Assembly: GCA_052387735.1 (NCBI GenBank)
Contig: JBQTIW010000182.1
Coordinates: 1 to 17,458 of the forward strand
From: RBC101 sp052387735
GTDB lineage: Bacteria; Gemmatimonadota; Gemmatimonadetes; Gemmatimonadales; Gemmatimonadaceae
Direction of reading: 5' to 3'
Length of the DNA stretch: 17,458 bases
Part shown: in pieces, positions 1-7,630 of the stretch
How positions within the stretch are numbered: position 1 is the first letter of the stretch
Layout: the number at the start of each line of letters is the position of its first letter
Made by a program: the position numbers and the translations under genes
Notes under the pieces: generated by a model
The model's input: only the letters and a program-made list of their open reading frames with translations
Databases searched by the model: none
What the model was told of the DNA's origin: nothing

Positions 1-3000
1 CGCTGGAATTGCTCGTCCGCCGCCTCGTACCGGCCCGCGCGCGTGAGGAGCACACCCAGGTTGAGTGCGGCGAGTCCGGCGAGATCGATGATGTGTGCCC
101 GGTCGGCCATCTCGATCGCCTCGCGGTAGACGAGCTCCGCCTCGGCGCTCAGCCCCAGGCGCTGGTAGGCAATCCCGGAGTTGACGAGACATCGTGTCTG
201 TCCGAAACGGTTGCCTGACGACGCGTACATCGCCGCCGCCGTATTGAAGAGCGCGAGAGCGGCATCGGGCGTGGTGTTGAGCAGTGCGGTGCCCAGCCGG
301 ATCGTCGTGTCGGATCGCAGCTCGATATCGGCCAGGTGCGCGGCCGCATCCAGTGCCTCGCGCGCCAGGCGCTGCGCCTCCGCCCAGCCGCCTTCGCGTG
401 CGTGAAGGTCGGAGATCATCGTCAGCAACAGGACCTCCTCCTTGGTCAGCTGCTGCTCGCGGGCCTCGTCCAGCAGCCGTTCCAACCCCTGCAACGTCGC
501 GACCGGCGTCTCGCCGCGAAGTGCGCGCTCTTCGATTCGTGTGCGTTCGGCGGCGATGCGAAGGTCGTCGGCGTGCACTGCCCGGGCTTCGTCGAGGAGC
601 TCCACACAGAGCGCCTCGGCCTCGGCATAGCGACCGGCGAGCTGTGTGATGCGCAGGAGTTGTCGCTTGGCCTCGAGACGACCGGCGTCGGTGGTGGCTC
701 GTCGCACGCCGATGCGCAGCGCCTGCATGGCGTCGTCGAGCGCGTAGACGGCCGCGGCGCGTTCGCCCGCCATCAGGGCGAAACGATGGGCGCGCTCGGC
801 GTCGCCGCCCAGGTCGTACAGCGTCGCGATCTCCGACAGCGCGTGGGGACGGCGCTGCTCCAGCGTTTCAGCAACCCGCAGTTTGGTAAGCTGCAACCGG
901 CGCGGATTGAGCGCGCGCGTCAGCGAATCGCCGAGCAGCCCGTGCACAAAGCAGTACTGACTGGCATCTCCCGGAGCCGAGGGTTCGATGACCCCAGCGG
1001 AGATTCCCTCGTCGAGCGCGTCGAGCAACTGCTCATCGGAGACGCGTGCTGCCGCCGCGACGTCGTCGAGGTCGAAGCTGCGGCCGAATACGGCGGCGAC
1101 GGCCAGCAGGCGGGCCGCGGTCGGGGAGAGACGCGTCAGGCGACGGTTCATCAGATCGTCGATCGCGGTGGGGAGGGCAATGCGGTCGATGTCGCGCCAT
1201 TCCCAACTCGTGCCGTTGTGCCAGAGCAGTCCTTCGTCAAACAGGGCCTGCAGTACCTGCTTCACGAACAGTGGATTGCCTTCGGTGAAGCGGTAGAGCG
1301 CGTCGGGAAGGTCGTCCTCGATGATGGACTGGTGCAGCGCCCCGACGACCCAGGTACGCACTTCGGATGGAAGAAGACGCCCGACCTGCAGCTCGTAATA
1401 GTGTTCGTTGCGCGAAATGCGCTGACGGCTCTTTTCGATCCGGTCGGCGTCTTCGCGTCGGATCGTCAGGCAGATGAGGACACGCTCCTGCTCGAGTTGG
1501 CCGACCACATGCTCGACCGCGTCCCACGAGGCCGTGTCGCCCCACTGCATGTCGTCGAGGACCAGTACGAGGGGGCGCTCCGCGGCGGCCAGTCGCAGGA
1601 ACTCGACGATCTCATCGAGCAGCGCATACTTGCTTCCCGGCCCGTTCGACAACGGCTGCTCGTCAGGCAGGCGCAGTTTCGGCACGAGCCGCTCGAGCTC
1701 CGGCCAGGCTCGCTGCGGCATGAACGCCAAGCCGTGCAGGCCGGCGATGACGTCCATCCACGGTCCGTAGGGCGGGCGGACATCGGCCTCGTGGGACCGG
1801 CCAAACACCATGATGCCGGTGCGCAATCGCACTTCGGACATGATCCGGCGGATCAGGGTGGTCTTGCCGACGCCGGCTTCACCGACCACTGCCAGCGCAC
1901 GCGGTTCACCCCGCACCACGGCCTCGAAATGCGACACGAGACTTGCGATCTCGCCGGCGCGCCCGACGAAGCGCTCGAGATCCAGTCGAGGTTTGCCGCC
2001 GATCACGTCGCCACCCGCGACCGCCACGAGATTGCGGCCTCGTCGCTTGGCGTCGTATAGCGCCCGGTCCGCCGCAGCGAACAGCGACTCGAACGTCATT
2101 CCATGCTCCGGCGCCGCGCTGAGACCGAGAGAAATCGAGACACTCACCGCACCTTCTTCGCTGCCACGGAGCGGAATGGACAGACGCGATACCGTTTCGC
2201 GCAGGCGCTCCGCGACCTGTACCGCTTCGCCCGGGGCGGCCCGCAGCAGGAGCACGAACTCGTCGCCCGCATATCGGCCGGCGACGTCGAACTCGCGCAC
2301 GCCGTCGGCCAGGGCGTGCGCCACGGCACGCAGCACGTCGTCTCCCTGCAGGTGGCCGAACGTGTCATTGACCGACTTGAAGGAGTCGACGTCGATGACC
2401 GCGAGCGTCAGTACCTGTCCGCCTGGCGTATCGCCAAGGTCGCGGATCCGCTGGCTGGCCTCTTCGACGAAGGCCCGGCGCAGCAGCAGTCCGGTGAGCT
2501 CGTCCTTGACCGCCGCGTCTCCGCGCGTGCCCGTCGGCCCTGCGGGCTCGACCTGGAGCGGTGCCTCACGCTCGGCGGCTCGACTCGTCATCACCTCTTC
2601 GAAAAGCGGGAAGAGTGTCGGGTCGAACTGCCGTCCCGCGTCACGCCGCATCAGCTCCATGGCCTGCGCATGCGACAGCGCTTTTTTGTAGCTGCGTTCC
2701 GAGGTCAGCGCGTCGTAGACGTCGGCGAGACAGGCGATGCGCGCCACCATCGGGATCTCCTCGGCCACCAGCCCATCCGGATACCCGGAGCCATCCCAGT
2801 ATTCGTGATGCCACCTGACGATGGGAATGATGTCCCACGGAAACTCGATGTCCGAGAGGAGCTGCACTCCGACGACGGGATGCCGCTTGATGACTTCCCA
2901 CTCGTCCGCGGTCAGGCGTCCCGGTTTGTTCAGCACTTCCTCGGGAATGTCCAGTTTGCCGACGTCGTGCAGCAGGGCGCCGATTCGGAACCAGAAAATC

Positions 3001-4298
3001 GCAGTGTCGTCGAACCCCACGCGCTTGGCGAGGGCACAGGCCACGTCGGCGACGCGCTCACAGTGGCCCTGCGTGTAGCGGTCCTTGCTCTCCGTCGATT
3101 CGCCCCACTTGCGCGCCACATCGATGAACTCGCTCTCGAGGTCGCGCGTGTGCCGCTCGATGTCGGCAAGGTCATGCCGAGCTTTGAGCTCTCCGAACAG
3201 CTTGTGCGCCGCGTTGAGACTGCGAAGCAGTTCCCGATTGCGACCGGTCGAGCGATAGAGCAGTGCAGCCTCGCGATGCAGCTCGGCGAGGAGCAGCATG
3301 TTCTGCCGGGTCTCGGCAATGCGCGCGGCGTCGCGGAAATGCATCTCCGCGACGTCGAACATCTTGCGCGACCGGGCAATGATACCGGCGAGCTTTAGGG
3401 CCTCGGCCACGGCGTTCAAGTCATCGCGCGCTCTCGCCCCGGCAAGGGCTTGGGTCACTTCGATCTGCGCGGCCGTGTAATCCCCCCGGGCAACGGTCAG
3501 CGACGCAAGATTCACCTCCAGCTGGCTGCGAATGTCCTCGTATCCGTACCGGTGGGCGAGGTTGATGGCATTCTGATACGACTTCTGGGCCTCGTCCCAA
3601 CGCCCCAGTCGCGTCTGGAGCATCCCGCGGTTGTTGAGCGCGATGCACTCATCGCGATGCATCTCGAGCTGGCGATACTCGCGCAGAGCGCTCTCGTAGT
3701 AGAGGAGGGCCTGGTCAGGCTCGCCACGGATCGACGCAATGACGCCGAGGTTCTGCGCCGTCATCGCAGCCAGCAACGGATCGCCGTAGCGCACGGCGCG
3801 CTCGCGCGCCTCGAGATACAGGGTACGCGCCGTGTCGAGACGGCCCTGCCGCCACCAGATGATCGCGTGGAGATTCTGAGCGTGCCCTAACGCGCGCTCG
3901 TCGCCTTCGAGCTCGGCGACGGCGTACGCGGATTCCAGACACTCGATGGCGTGATCGAACTGGGCCTCGGCCTGCCAGGTGCGCGCGATCCATCGGATGA
4001 CGGTCGACGCGGTCGGGCCGCCGGAGCCGGGATCGATGCGTCGCAGGGCCCGCTCGTATTCCTGGCGCGCCTCAGCCCAGCGTCCCTCGCGCTCCAGCCG
4101 CTGTCCCTCGTCGCACAGCTCGTGAAATCCGCGGATCGCTGACACCCCGTCAAACGGGTCACCGGGGATGGGTGGCCAGGGCCGTCCTTCATGCAGTGGC
4201 TGCGAGGACACGACGGAGGATCGGAGGGTTTCAGACGGTGGAGGGATGGGCCGCCACGGCCCGCCAGCGTGGCGACAACCATAGAGACGCCCGGACAT
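1..4298 (-). CDS. TPR / HD-GYP / GGDEF / P-loop ATPase / TPR signalling protein (C-terminus off the left edge)
   Basis: One frame stays open for at least 1432 codons and runs off the left edge. Residues are counted from ATG 4298. About 55-400 are TPR-like helical repeats. An HD-GYP c-di-GMP phosphodiesterase domain follows: HDVGK at 444-448, HHE at 497-499 and DGSGYP at 502-507. Next is a GGDEF diguanylate cyclase domain with AGDEF at 677-681 and an inhibitory RxxD (REFD) five residues upstream. Then comes a STAND/AAA_16-like ATPase with Walker A GEAGVGKT at 806-813 and Walker B VLVLDD at 911-916, then TPRs to the edge. The known residues for making and degrading c-di-GMP are all present, so it may be bifunctional; the ATPase and TPRs probably sense or scaffold. 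The start is uncertain: residues 1-51 are Pro-rich with lower third-position GC, and GTG 4145, just before the first TPR, is an alternative. No membrane segment is seen, so it is likely cytosolic. It is transcribed divergently from the binding protein at 4426. Confidence 0.9.
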   Translation of the reverse strand, partial: MSGRLYGCRHAGGPWRPIPPPSETLRSSVVSSQPLHEGRPWPPIPGDPFDGVSAIRGFHELCDEGQRLEREGRWAEARQEYERALRRIDPGSGGPTASTVIRWIARTWQAEAQFDHAIECLESAYAVAELEGDERALGHAQNLHAIIWWRQGRLDTARTLYLEARERAVRYGDPLLAAMTAQNLGVIASIRGEPDQALLYYESALREYRQLEMHRDECIALNNRGMLQTRLGRWDEAQKSYQNAINLAHRYGYEDIRSQLEVNLASLTVARGDYTAAQIEVTQALAGARARDDLNAVAEALKLAGIIARSRKMFDVAEMHFRDAARIAETRQNMLLLAELHREAALLYRSTGRNRELLRSLNAAHKLFGELKARHDLADIERHTRDLESEFIDVARKWGESTESKDRYTQGHCERVADVACALAKRVGFDDTAIFWFRIGALLHDVGKLDIPEEVLNKPGRLTADEWEVIKRHPVVGVQLLSDIEFPWDIIPIVRWHHEYWDGSGYPDGLVAEEIPMVARIACLADVYDALTSERSYKKALSHAQAMELMRRDAGRQFDPTLFPLFEEVMTSRAAEREAPLQVEPAGPTGTRGDAAVKDELTGLLLRRAFVEEASQRIRDLGDTPGGQVLTLAVIDVDSFKSVNDTFGHLQGDDVLRAVAHALADGVREFDVAGRYAGDEFVLLLRAAPGEAVQVAERLRETVSRLSIPLRGSEEGAVSVSISLGLSAAPEHGMTFESLFAAADRALYDAKRRGRNLVAVAGGDVIGGKPRLDLERFVGRAGEIASLVSHFEAVVRGEPRALAVVGEAGVGKTTLIRRIMSEVRLRTGIMVFGRSHEADVRPPYGPWMDVIAGLHGLAFMPQRAWPELERLVPKLRLPDEQPLSNGPGSKYALLDEIVEFLRLAAAERPLVLVLDDMQWGDTASWDAVEHVVGQLEQERVLICLTIRREDADRIEKSRQRISRNEHYYELQVGRLLPSEVRTWVVGALHQSIIEDDLPDALYRFTEGNPLFVKQVLQALFDEGLLWHNGTSWEWRDIDRIALPTAIDDLMNRRLTRLSPTAARLLAVAAVFGRSFDLDDVAAAARVSDEQLLDALDEGISAGVIEPSAPGDASQYCFVHGLLGDSLTRALNPRRLQLTKLRVAETLEQRRPHALSEIATLYDLGGDAERAHRFALMAGERAAAVYALDDAMQALRIGVRRATTDAGRLEAKRQLLRITQLAGRYAEAEALCVELLDEARAVHADDLRIAAERTRIEERALRGETPVATLQGLERLLDEAREQQLTKEEVLLLTMISDLHAREGGWAEAQRLAREALDAAAHLADIELRSDTTIRLGTALLNTTPDAALALFNTAAAMYASSGNRFGQTRCLVNSGIAYQRLGLSAEAELVYREAIEMADRAHIIDLAGLAALNLGVLLTRAGRYEAADEQFQ

Positions 4299-4392
4299 CC
4301 GAAAAGGCACTAGATCGCATCGCGAGCCGTTCCGTCGGCCACGGCCGATCGTCCTTCAGGGAAATAGTGCTCGGGGTCGTTGCTCCCGAGAC

Positions 4393-4404
4393 GTTGTGCA
4401 CAAC
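4393..4404. promoter_or_regulatory. 12-bp perfect palindrome, candidate operator
   Basis: GTTGTGCACAAC is self-complementary. It lies in the 127-bp gap between two divergent genes, 22 bp before the ATG at 4426. The position fits an operator for a dimeric regulator acting on one or both promoters. No regulator gene is adjacent and no second copy was found, so the role is inference. Confidence 0.3.
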
Positions 4405-4425
4405 ACACCTGTCGTGGACATAACG

Positions 4426-6105
4426 ATGACACAGATTCGCCTTCGGTCCGCACTTCAAGTTGCCGCCGTGTTGGCGGTGGTCGGTTGCCGAGGCAGCGAG
4501 AGCTCCGCCGATGACGCCGCTGGCGCTGTCGGTGGAACGTTGGTGATCGCCGCCGCCGGAGAGCCGGAACACCTCGCGCCACCGATCGTGCAGACGCTTC
4601 CGGCCAAGCAGGTCGTCGATCAGGTGTTCGAGGGTTTAGCGGCTCTCGGTCCTGAATCGAACCGGCTGGGGGTTGCCGGCTTCATCCCCCGCGTCGCCGA
4701 CCGCTGGCTGTGGTCGGCGGACTCCTCCTCCATCGACTTCGTGCTAGACACGACGGCACGTTTTCACGACGGCCGCCCGGTCACGGCCGCTGACGTGAAA
4801 TTCAGCTACGACCTGTACATGGATCCTTCGGTAGCCTCGCCGCACGTCGCATCGTTTCCGTCCGTTGACTCGCTCGTGGCGGTCGATTCGACGATGGTAC
4901 GCGTGTACTTCGCCGAGCGAAGCCCGGAGCGTTTTTTCAAACTGGTGACCAACCTGCTGATCGTTCCCAGGCATCTCCTCGCAACCGTCGATCGCGCCAA
5001 GCTGGCCGAGTCGGAATTTGCGCAGCATCCGGGCGGGACCGGGCCGTACCGGTTCGTGAAGTGGGAACGGGGTGCCCGCCTTGCGCTCGCAGCGGCCGCC
5101 GGGCGCGCGCGCGGTCGGGCCGGGATGGACCGGGTGTTCTTTCGCTATATGGCGGATCTGAACGTCGCGGCCCAGAGTGTCACGGCCGGCGAAGCGGATT
5201 TCGTGGAACTCCTGCGCCCCCAGGGGATGGCACTCGTGACTGCGGACGCCCCCGTGCGCACAGTCGAGTACCCGTCATCGGATCACGGCTACGTGCTGTT
5301 CAACACACGCTCGACCACAGACCGCCGCCAGCCGCACCCGTTGTTCGGCGATCGGGGTCTCCGGATCGCGTTGGCTATGGCGATCGACCGTCACGCGGTG
5401 ATCGGGAACGCGCTCGATTCGCTGGCGCGGCTCTCGTTCGGTCCCTTCCAGCGATCATCCTGGGCCGGAGACACGACGATCGCCCAGATTCCCCACGACG
5501 TCGCCGGCGCGAGGCGGATGCTCGATTCGTTAGGCTGGCGCGATGCCAACGGTGACGGCGTGCGTGAGCGCAATGGATCGCCGCTGCGCTTCACGCTGCT
5601 GGTTCCGTCCGTCAGCGCGACGCGCCGGCAGATGGCCGTCGTGGTGCAGGAACAGCTCAAGCAAGTTGGGGTCGACGCGGTCGTCGACGGACCGGAACCG
5701 GCAGCGCTCTTTCCCAGGCTGACCCAGGGCAAGTTCGACGCGTTCATCCACGTGTGGCACGTGGATGCCACGCCATCGGGGATCGGTCAGGTCTGGGGCG
5801 GATCGGACCTCGAGCGGTCGGCGAACTATGGCTGGTACGCGAACCCGACGGTGGACTCGCTGATCGCGCTCGCCGTGAAGGAACCGAATAGAGACCGCGC
5901 GCGTGCTCTGTATCGCCGGATCTACGAGACGATCGTTCTTGATGCGCCGGCCGTATTCCTCTGGGAACCGCGGACCTTCGCCCTCGCCCACAAACGCGTC
6001 AAGTTCAGCGGCCTGCGCGGCGATGCATGGTGGAGTGGCATTCCGGTATGGCGTATTCCCGAAGGAGAGAGAATCGCCAGGGACCGAATGAAGGCGAGTG
6101 AGTAG
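4426..6105 (+). CDS. Family 5 extracellular solute-binding lipoprotein (peptide/nickel/opine type)
   Basis: The 559-residue product is a periplasmic, lipid-anchored substrate-binding protein of the SBP_bac_5 (DppA/OppA-like) family, which normally delivers oligopeptides or similar ligands to an ABC importer. ATG 4426 gives a clean lipoprotein signal with lipobox VVGC and Cys21; GTG 4396 in the same frame would only lengthen the n-region. Family hallmarks are ADVKFSYDLYMDP near 125, GTGPYRFVKW near 205 and the GLRIALAMAIDR helix near 315-325. A short loop DANGDGVRE, EF-hand-like in spacing, sits near 375 and recurs in the paralogue at 11067. No DppBCDF-type permease or ATPase gene is nearby, so the substrate cannot be stated and the partner must be elsewhere. 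Convergent with the lipoprotein at 6312-6794. Confidence 0.88.
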   Translation: MTQIRLRSALQVAAVLAVVGCRGSESSADDAAGAVGGTLVIAAAGEPEHLAPPIVQTLPAKQVVDQVFEGLAALGPESNRLGVAGFIPRVADRWLWSADSSSIDFVLDTTARFHDGRPVTAADVKFSYDLYMDPSVASPHVASFPSVDSLVAVDSTMVRVYFAERSPERFFKLVTNLLIVPRHLLATVDRAKLAESEFAQHPGGTGPYRFVKWERGARLALAAAAGRARGRAGMDRVFFRYMADLNVAAQSVTAGEADFVELLRPQGMALVTADAPVRTVEYPSSDHGYVLFNTRSTTDRRQPHPLFGDRGLRIALAMAIDRHAVIGNALDSLARLSFGPFQRSSWAGDTTIAQIPHDVAGARRMLDSLGWRDANGDGVRERNGSPLRFTLLVPSVSATRRQMAVVVQEQLKQVGVDAVVDGPEPAALFPRLTQGKFDAFIHVWHVDATPSGIGQVWGGSDLERSANYGWYANPTVDSLIALAVKEPNRDRARALYRRIYETIVLDAPAVFLWEPRTFALAHKRVKFSGLRGDAWWSGIPVWRIPEGERIARDRMKASE

Positions 6106-6109
6106 GGCG

Positions 6110-6280
6110 AACGGGTAAACGCGTAAGGCGCAAGCGGGTAAAGGCGAGCCCGTGAGCGGATGAGCGGCAATAGGACAAGCAGAAGAGGGTAAGCGTCGCA
6201 CGTTGCGGCCGCTTACCCTCTCGAGCTTTCGCCCGTTGACTCGTTTCGTTTACCCGTTTTGCGCGTTTCACCCGTTTGAC
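6110..6280. repeat. Nested inverted-repeat block built from CGGGTAA-like units
   Basis: The left part carries repeated G-rich units (CGGGTAA, GCGGGTAAA, GAGCGG) and the right part the C-rich complement. A perfect 12-bp outer inverted repeat pairs AACGGGTAAACG (6110-6121) with CGTTTACCCGTT (6247-6258). A second perfect 12-bp repeat is nested inside (6184-6195 with 6210-6221). The block fills the gap between two convergent genes. Similar units recur at 15590-15701 and a C-rich arm at 17315-17356. Confidence 0.75.
6184..6221. terminator. Candidate bidirectional terminator hairpin
   Basis: AGAGGGTAAGCG (6184-6195) pairs perfectly with CGCTTACCCTCT (6210-6221) around a 14-nt spacer. The spacer can itself form CGCA/TGCG. 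It lies between the convergent ends at 6105 and 6312. There is no clear U-tract, so a termination role is inferred from position. Confidence 0.4.
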
Positions 6281-6311
6281 GTCTTCCCCCTTTGCCACTA
6301 CTGCGTTGCCT

Positions 6312-6794
6312 CTACTGCGGCACCCGCTTCAGGTCCACGTTGTTCCCTACCACACCGCCTAACACGGCACCCACGGCTGCGCCGAGTACGGCGCCCTTCA
6401 GTCGGTCCTTCCTGCCACTGGTGACCGCACCGATCGCCGCGCCAGCCACGGCACCGATCGCGGCGTCGCGCTTGGTGTGCTTGATCACGCGTTCACCACC
6501 GCCGCTCGCGACTCCCGCGGACGACCGGGCAGTGCCCCGAACGATGCGCGGCGCGCTCCGAGCAACGGCCCGCTGGTAACCATACGGCGCCTGCGGATAG
6601 CCGGGCTGGTAGTAGCCATTCGGTGCGTAGCCGTAGCCGGCCTCGAGCGGCGACATGAATGGCTGCGGCATGTACGCCTGCGAAGCCAACGTCAGATCCT
6701 GCCGCAGCGCCTCATCGATCGCCGGCTGTTCCTTGCCACACGCAGCCAACGCCATTGCTGCAGCGAGCACGAGTGAAAGACGACGAATGTTCAT
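6312..6794 (-). CDS. Small lipoprotein with glycine-zipper domain
   Basis: The 160-residue product begins at ATG 6794, chosen because it opens a clean lipoprotein signal with lipobox LAAC (Cys19) and has GGAG six bases upstream; an in-frame start further upstream (6851) would add 19 residues that do not look like a signal. The middle, about 45-80, is rich in Tyr, Pro and Gly. Residues about 113-155 form a glycine zipper (AAIGAVAGAAIGAV and GAVLGAAVGAVLGGVVGN), as in Gly-zipper 2TM / 17-kDa surface-antigen proteins. Such proteins sit at the outer membrane or span a membrane as helical hairpins, and many have no known biochemical role. Divergent from the redoxin gene at 6990. Confidence 0.8.
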   Translation of the reverse strand: MNIRRLSLVLAAAMALAACGKEQPAIDEALRQDLTLASQAYMPQPFMSPLEAGYGYAPNGYYQPGYPQAPYGYQRAVARSAPRIVRGTARSSAGVASGGGERVIKHTKRDAAIGAVAGAAIGAVTSGRKDRLKGAVLGAAVGAVLGGVVGNNVDLKRVPQ

Positions 6795-6888
6795 CTGAGC
6801 TCCAGTTCCGAGTACCCGTCTGAAGGGGCACCCCCTGTGCCGAACATGCATTCGTTGCGGAATAAGGACTTAGCCGATGAGCTGTCCA

Positions 6889-6900
6889 TGACCATGGTCA
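6889..6900. promoter_or_regulatory. 12-bp perfect palindrome, candidate operator
   Basis: TGACCATGGTCA is self-complementary. It lies in the 195-bp gap between the divergent lipoprotein (start 6794) and redoxin (start 6990) genes. A second, GC-only palindrome, CCCCGCGGGG, follows at 6912-6921. Position suggests a regulator site; nothing else supports it. Confidence 0.25.
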
Positions 6901-6989
6901 CCTCGCTGTCACCCCGCGGGGGCAGGAAGGACCATTGCCCGGTCGTCGGACCCACCCCATCTTCAGCTCACCATTGCCGGAGCAACTCG

Positions 6990-7577
6990 ATGCGAAGTCC
7001 CATGTTCATGAAGCTGGCCGCCGGCGCGGCGCTGATCGCGCTCGGGTCGCCCGTGACGACCCTGGCGCAGCAGGCCGAAGCCGGGCCCAAGGTCGGCGAT
7101 GCAGCTCCCGACTTCTCGCTAGGCGGAGCGACCCGATACGGGCTCCTCCGCGACCAGATCAAACTCTCGAGCTACCGTGGCAACACGGTTGTCCTCGCCT
7201 TTTTCTTCAAGGCGAGGACCCGTGGTTGAACGGTCCAAATGGAGGCGTACCGTGATCAGTACGCCACGCTCTTCAACAACGGCCGCAAGGTTGTGGTGAT
7301 CGGGGTCAGCGTCGATCCCGATACCACGCTGGCCTCGTGGGCTCGCGACGCAGATTTCCCGATCGCATTCGCGTCGGACCCAGGTGGAAAGGTCGGCATA
7401 CAGTACGGTGCCTACAATGCGGAGACGCAGCTGGACAACCGTTCACTGTACGTGATCGGTCCGGATGGCAAGATCGTGTACAAGGCACAACCGTTCCGGC
7501 AGAATTCCGCGGAGGCGTACACGGAGCTGGGCGCAGCGATCGACAAGATCTCTCCGCCCCCGGAACCGAAGCCGTAG
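6990..7577 (+). CDS. Exported redoxin/peroxiredoxin-like protein, probable selenoprotein (in-frame TGA as Sec80)
   Basis: Read through one TGA, this gives a 195-residue protein: signal peptide (about 1-28, ending near LAQQ), then an AhpC/TSA-Redoxin domain with KVGDAAPDFSL near 33-43, strand VVLAFFFK near 67-74 and the active-site loop TRG-TGA-TVQM at 77-84. The TGA (7227-7229) falls where the peroxidatic Cys lies in the family (TxxC). The frame continues unbroken with normal family sequence (VVVIGVSVDP, FPIAFASDP, NRSLYVIGPDGKI with the conserved Arg) to TAG 7575. The mature protein has no Cys, so the TGA residue would be its only redox centre. The usual active-site Pro, seven residues upstream, is Phe73. 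GGAG seven bases before ATG 6990 supports the start. A conventional reading would split it into 6990-7229 and 7239-7577. The alternative is a nonsense mutation or base error; selA, selB and selD are not in view. Confidence 0.72.
7227..7229 (+). other. Putative selenocysteine codon (TGA)
   Basis: In-frame TGA at residue 80 of the redoxin, at the position of the peroxidatic cysteine in the TxxC motif. Codons on both sides keep the same frame and match the family. A Cys codon (TGT or TGC) would differ from it by one base. Confidence 0.65.
7244..7265 (+). promoter_or_regulatory. SECIS-like hairpin downstream of the TGA
   Basis: GGCGTAC (7244-7250) pairs perfectly with GTACGCC (7259-7265) around the 8-nt loop CGTGATCA. 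The apical loop begins 22 nt after the TGA, and G is its second base. Bacterial SECIS elements are described as short hairpins just after the UGA with a G among the first two loop bases, so size, spacing and loop base all fit. It lies within the coding frame, as bacterial SECIS elements do. Confidence 0.55.
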
Positions 7578-7588
7578 CAGAAACGAGG

Positions 7589-7616
7589 AAACGACCCGGC
7601 GACGCCGGGTCGTTTT
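7589..7616 (+). terminator. Intrinsic terminator after the redoxin gene
   Basis: AAACGACCCGGC (7589-7600) and GCCGGGTCGTTT (7604-7615) form a perfect 12-bp stem with a 3-nt loop, followed by a run of T (7613-7616). It begins 12 nt after the redoxin stop and ends 14 nt before the next ATG, so it should separate the two transcripts or act as a leaky attenuator. Confidence 0.88.
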
Positions 7617-7630
7617 GATTTCCGGCCGTT

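Noticed and set aside
336..2060. 574-residue plus-strand open frame
   Set aside because: It is the exact antisense of the domain-bearing minus frame and shows no family motifs; the minus frame holds the Walker A and B motifs and TPRs.
1810..2691. 293-residue plus-strand open frame
   Set aside because: Ser/Arg-rich low-complexity translation, overlapping recognised domains on the other strand.
2103..3398. 431-residue plus-strand open frame
   Set aside because: Antisense to the HD-GYP and GGDEF domains in the same codon register, an effect of GC-rich codon use.
7230..7253. Alternative hairpin ACGGT / ACCGT directly after the TGA
   Set aside because: Only 5 bp with a 14-nt loop, and it excludes the better 7-bp hairpin at 7244-7265.
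6990..7577. Ordinary pseudogene by frameshift
   Set aside because: The two halves are in the same frame, separated only by the TGA at the catalytic position; a frameshift is not needed.
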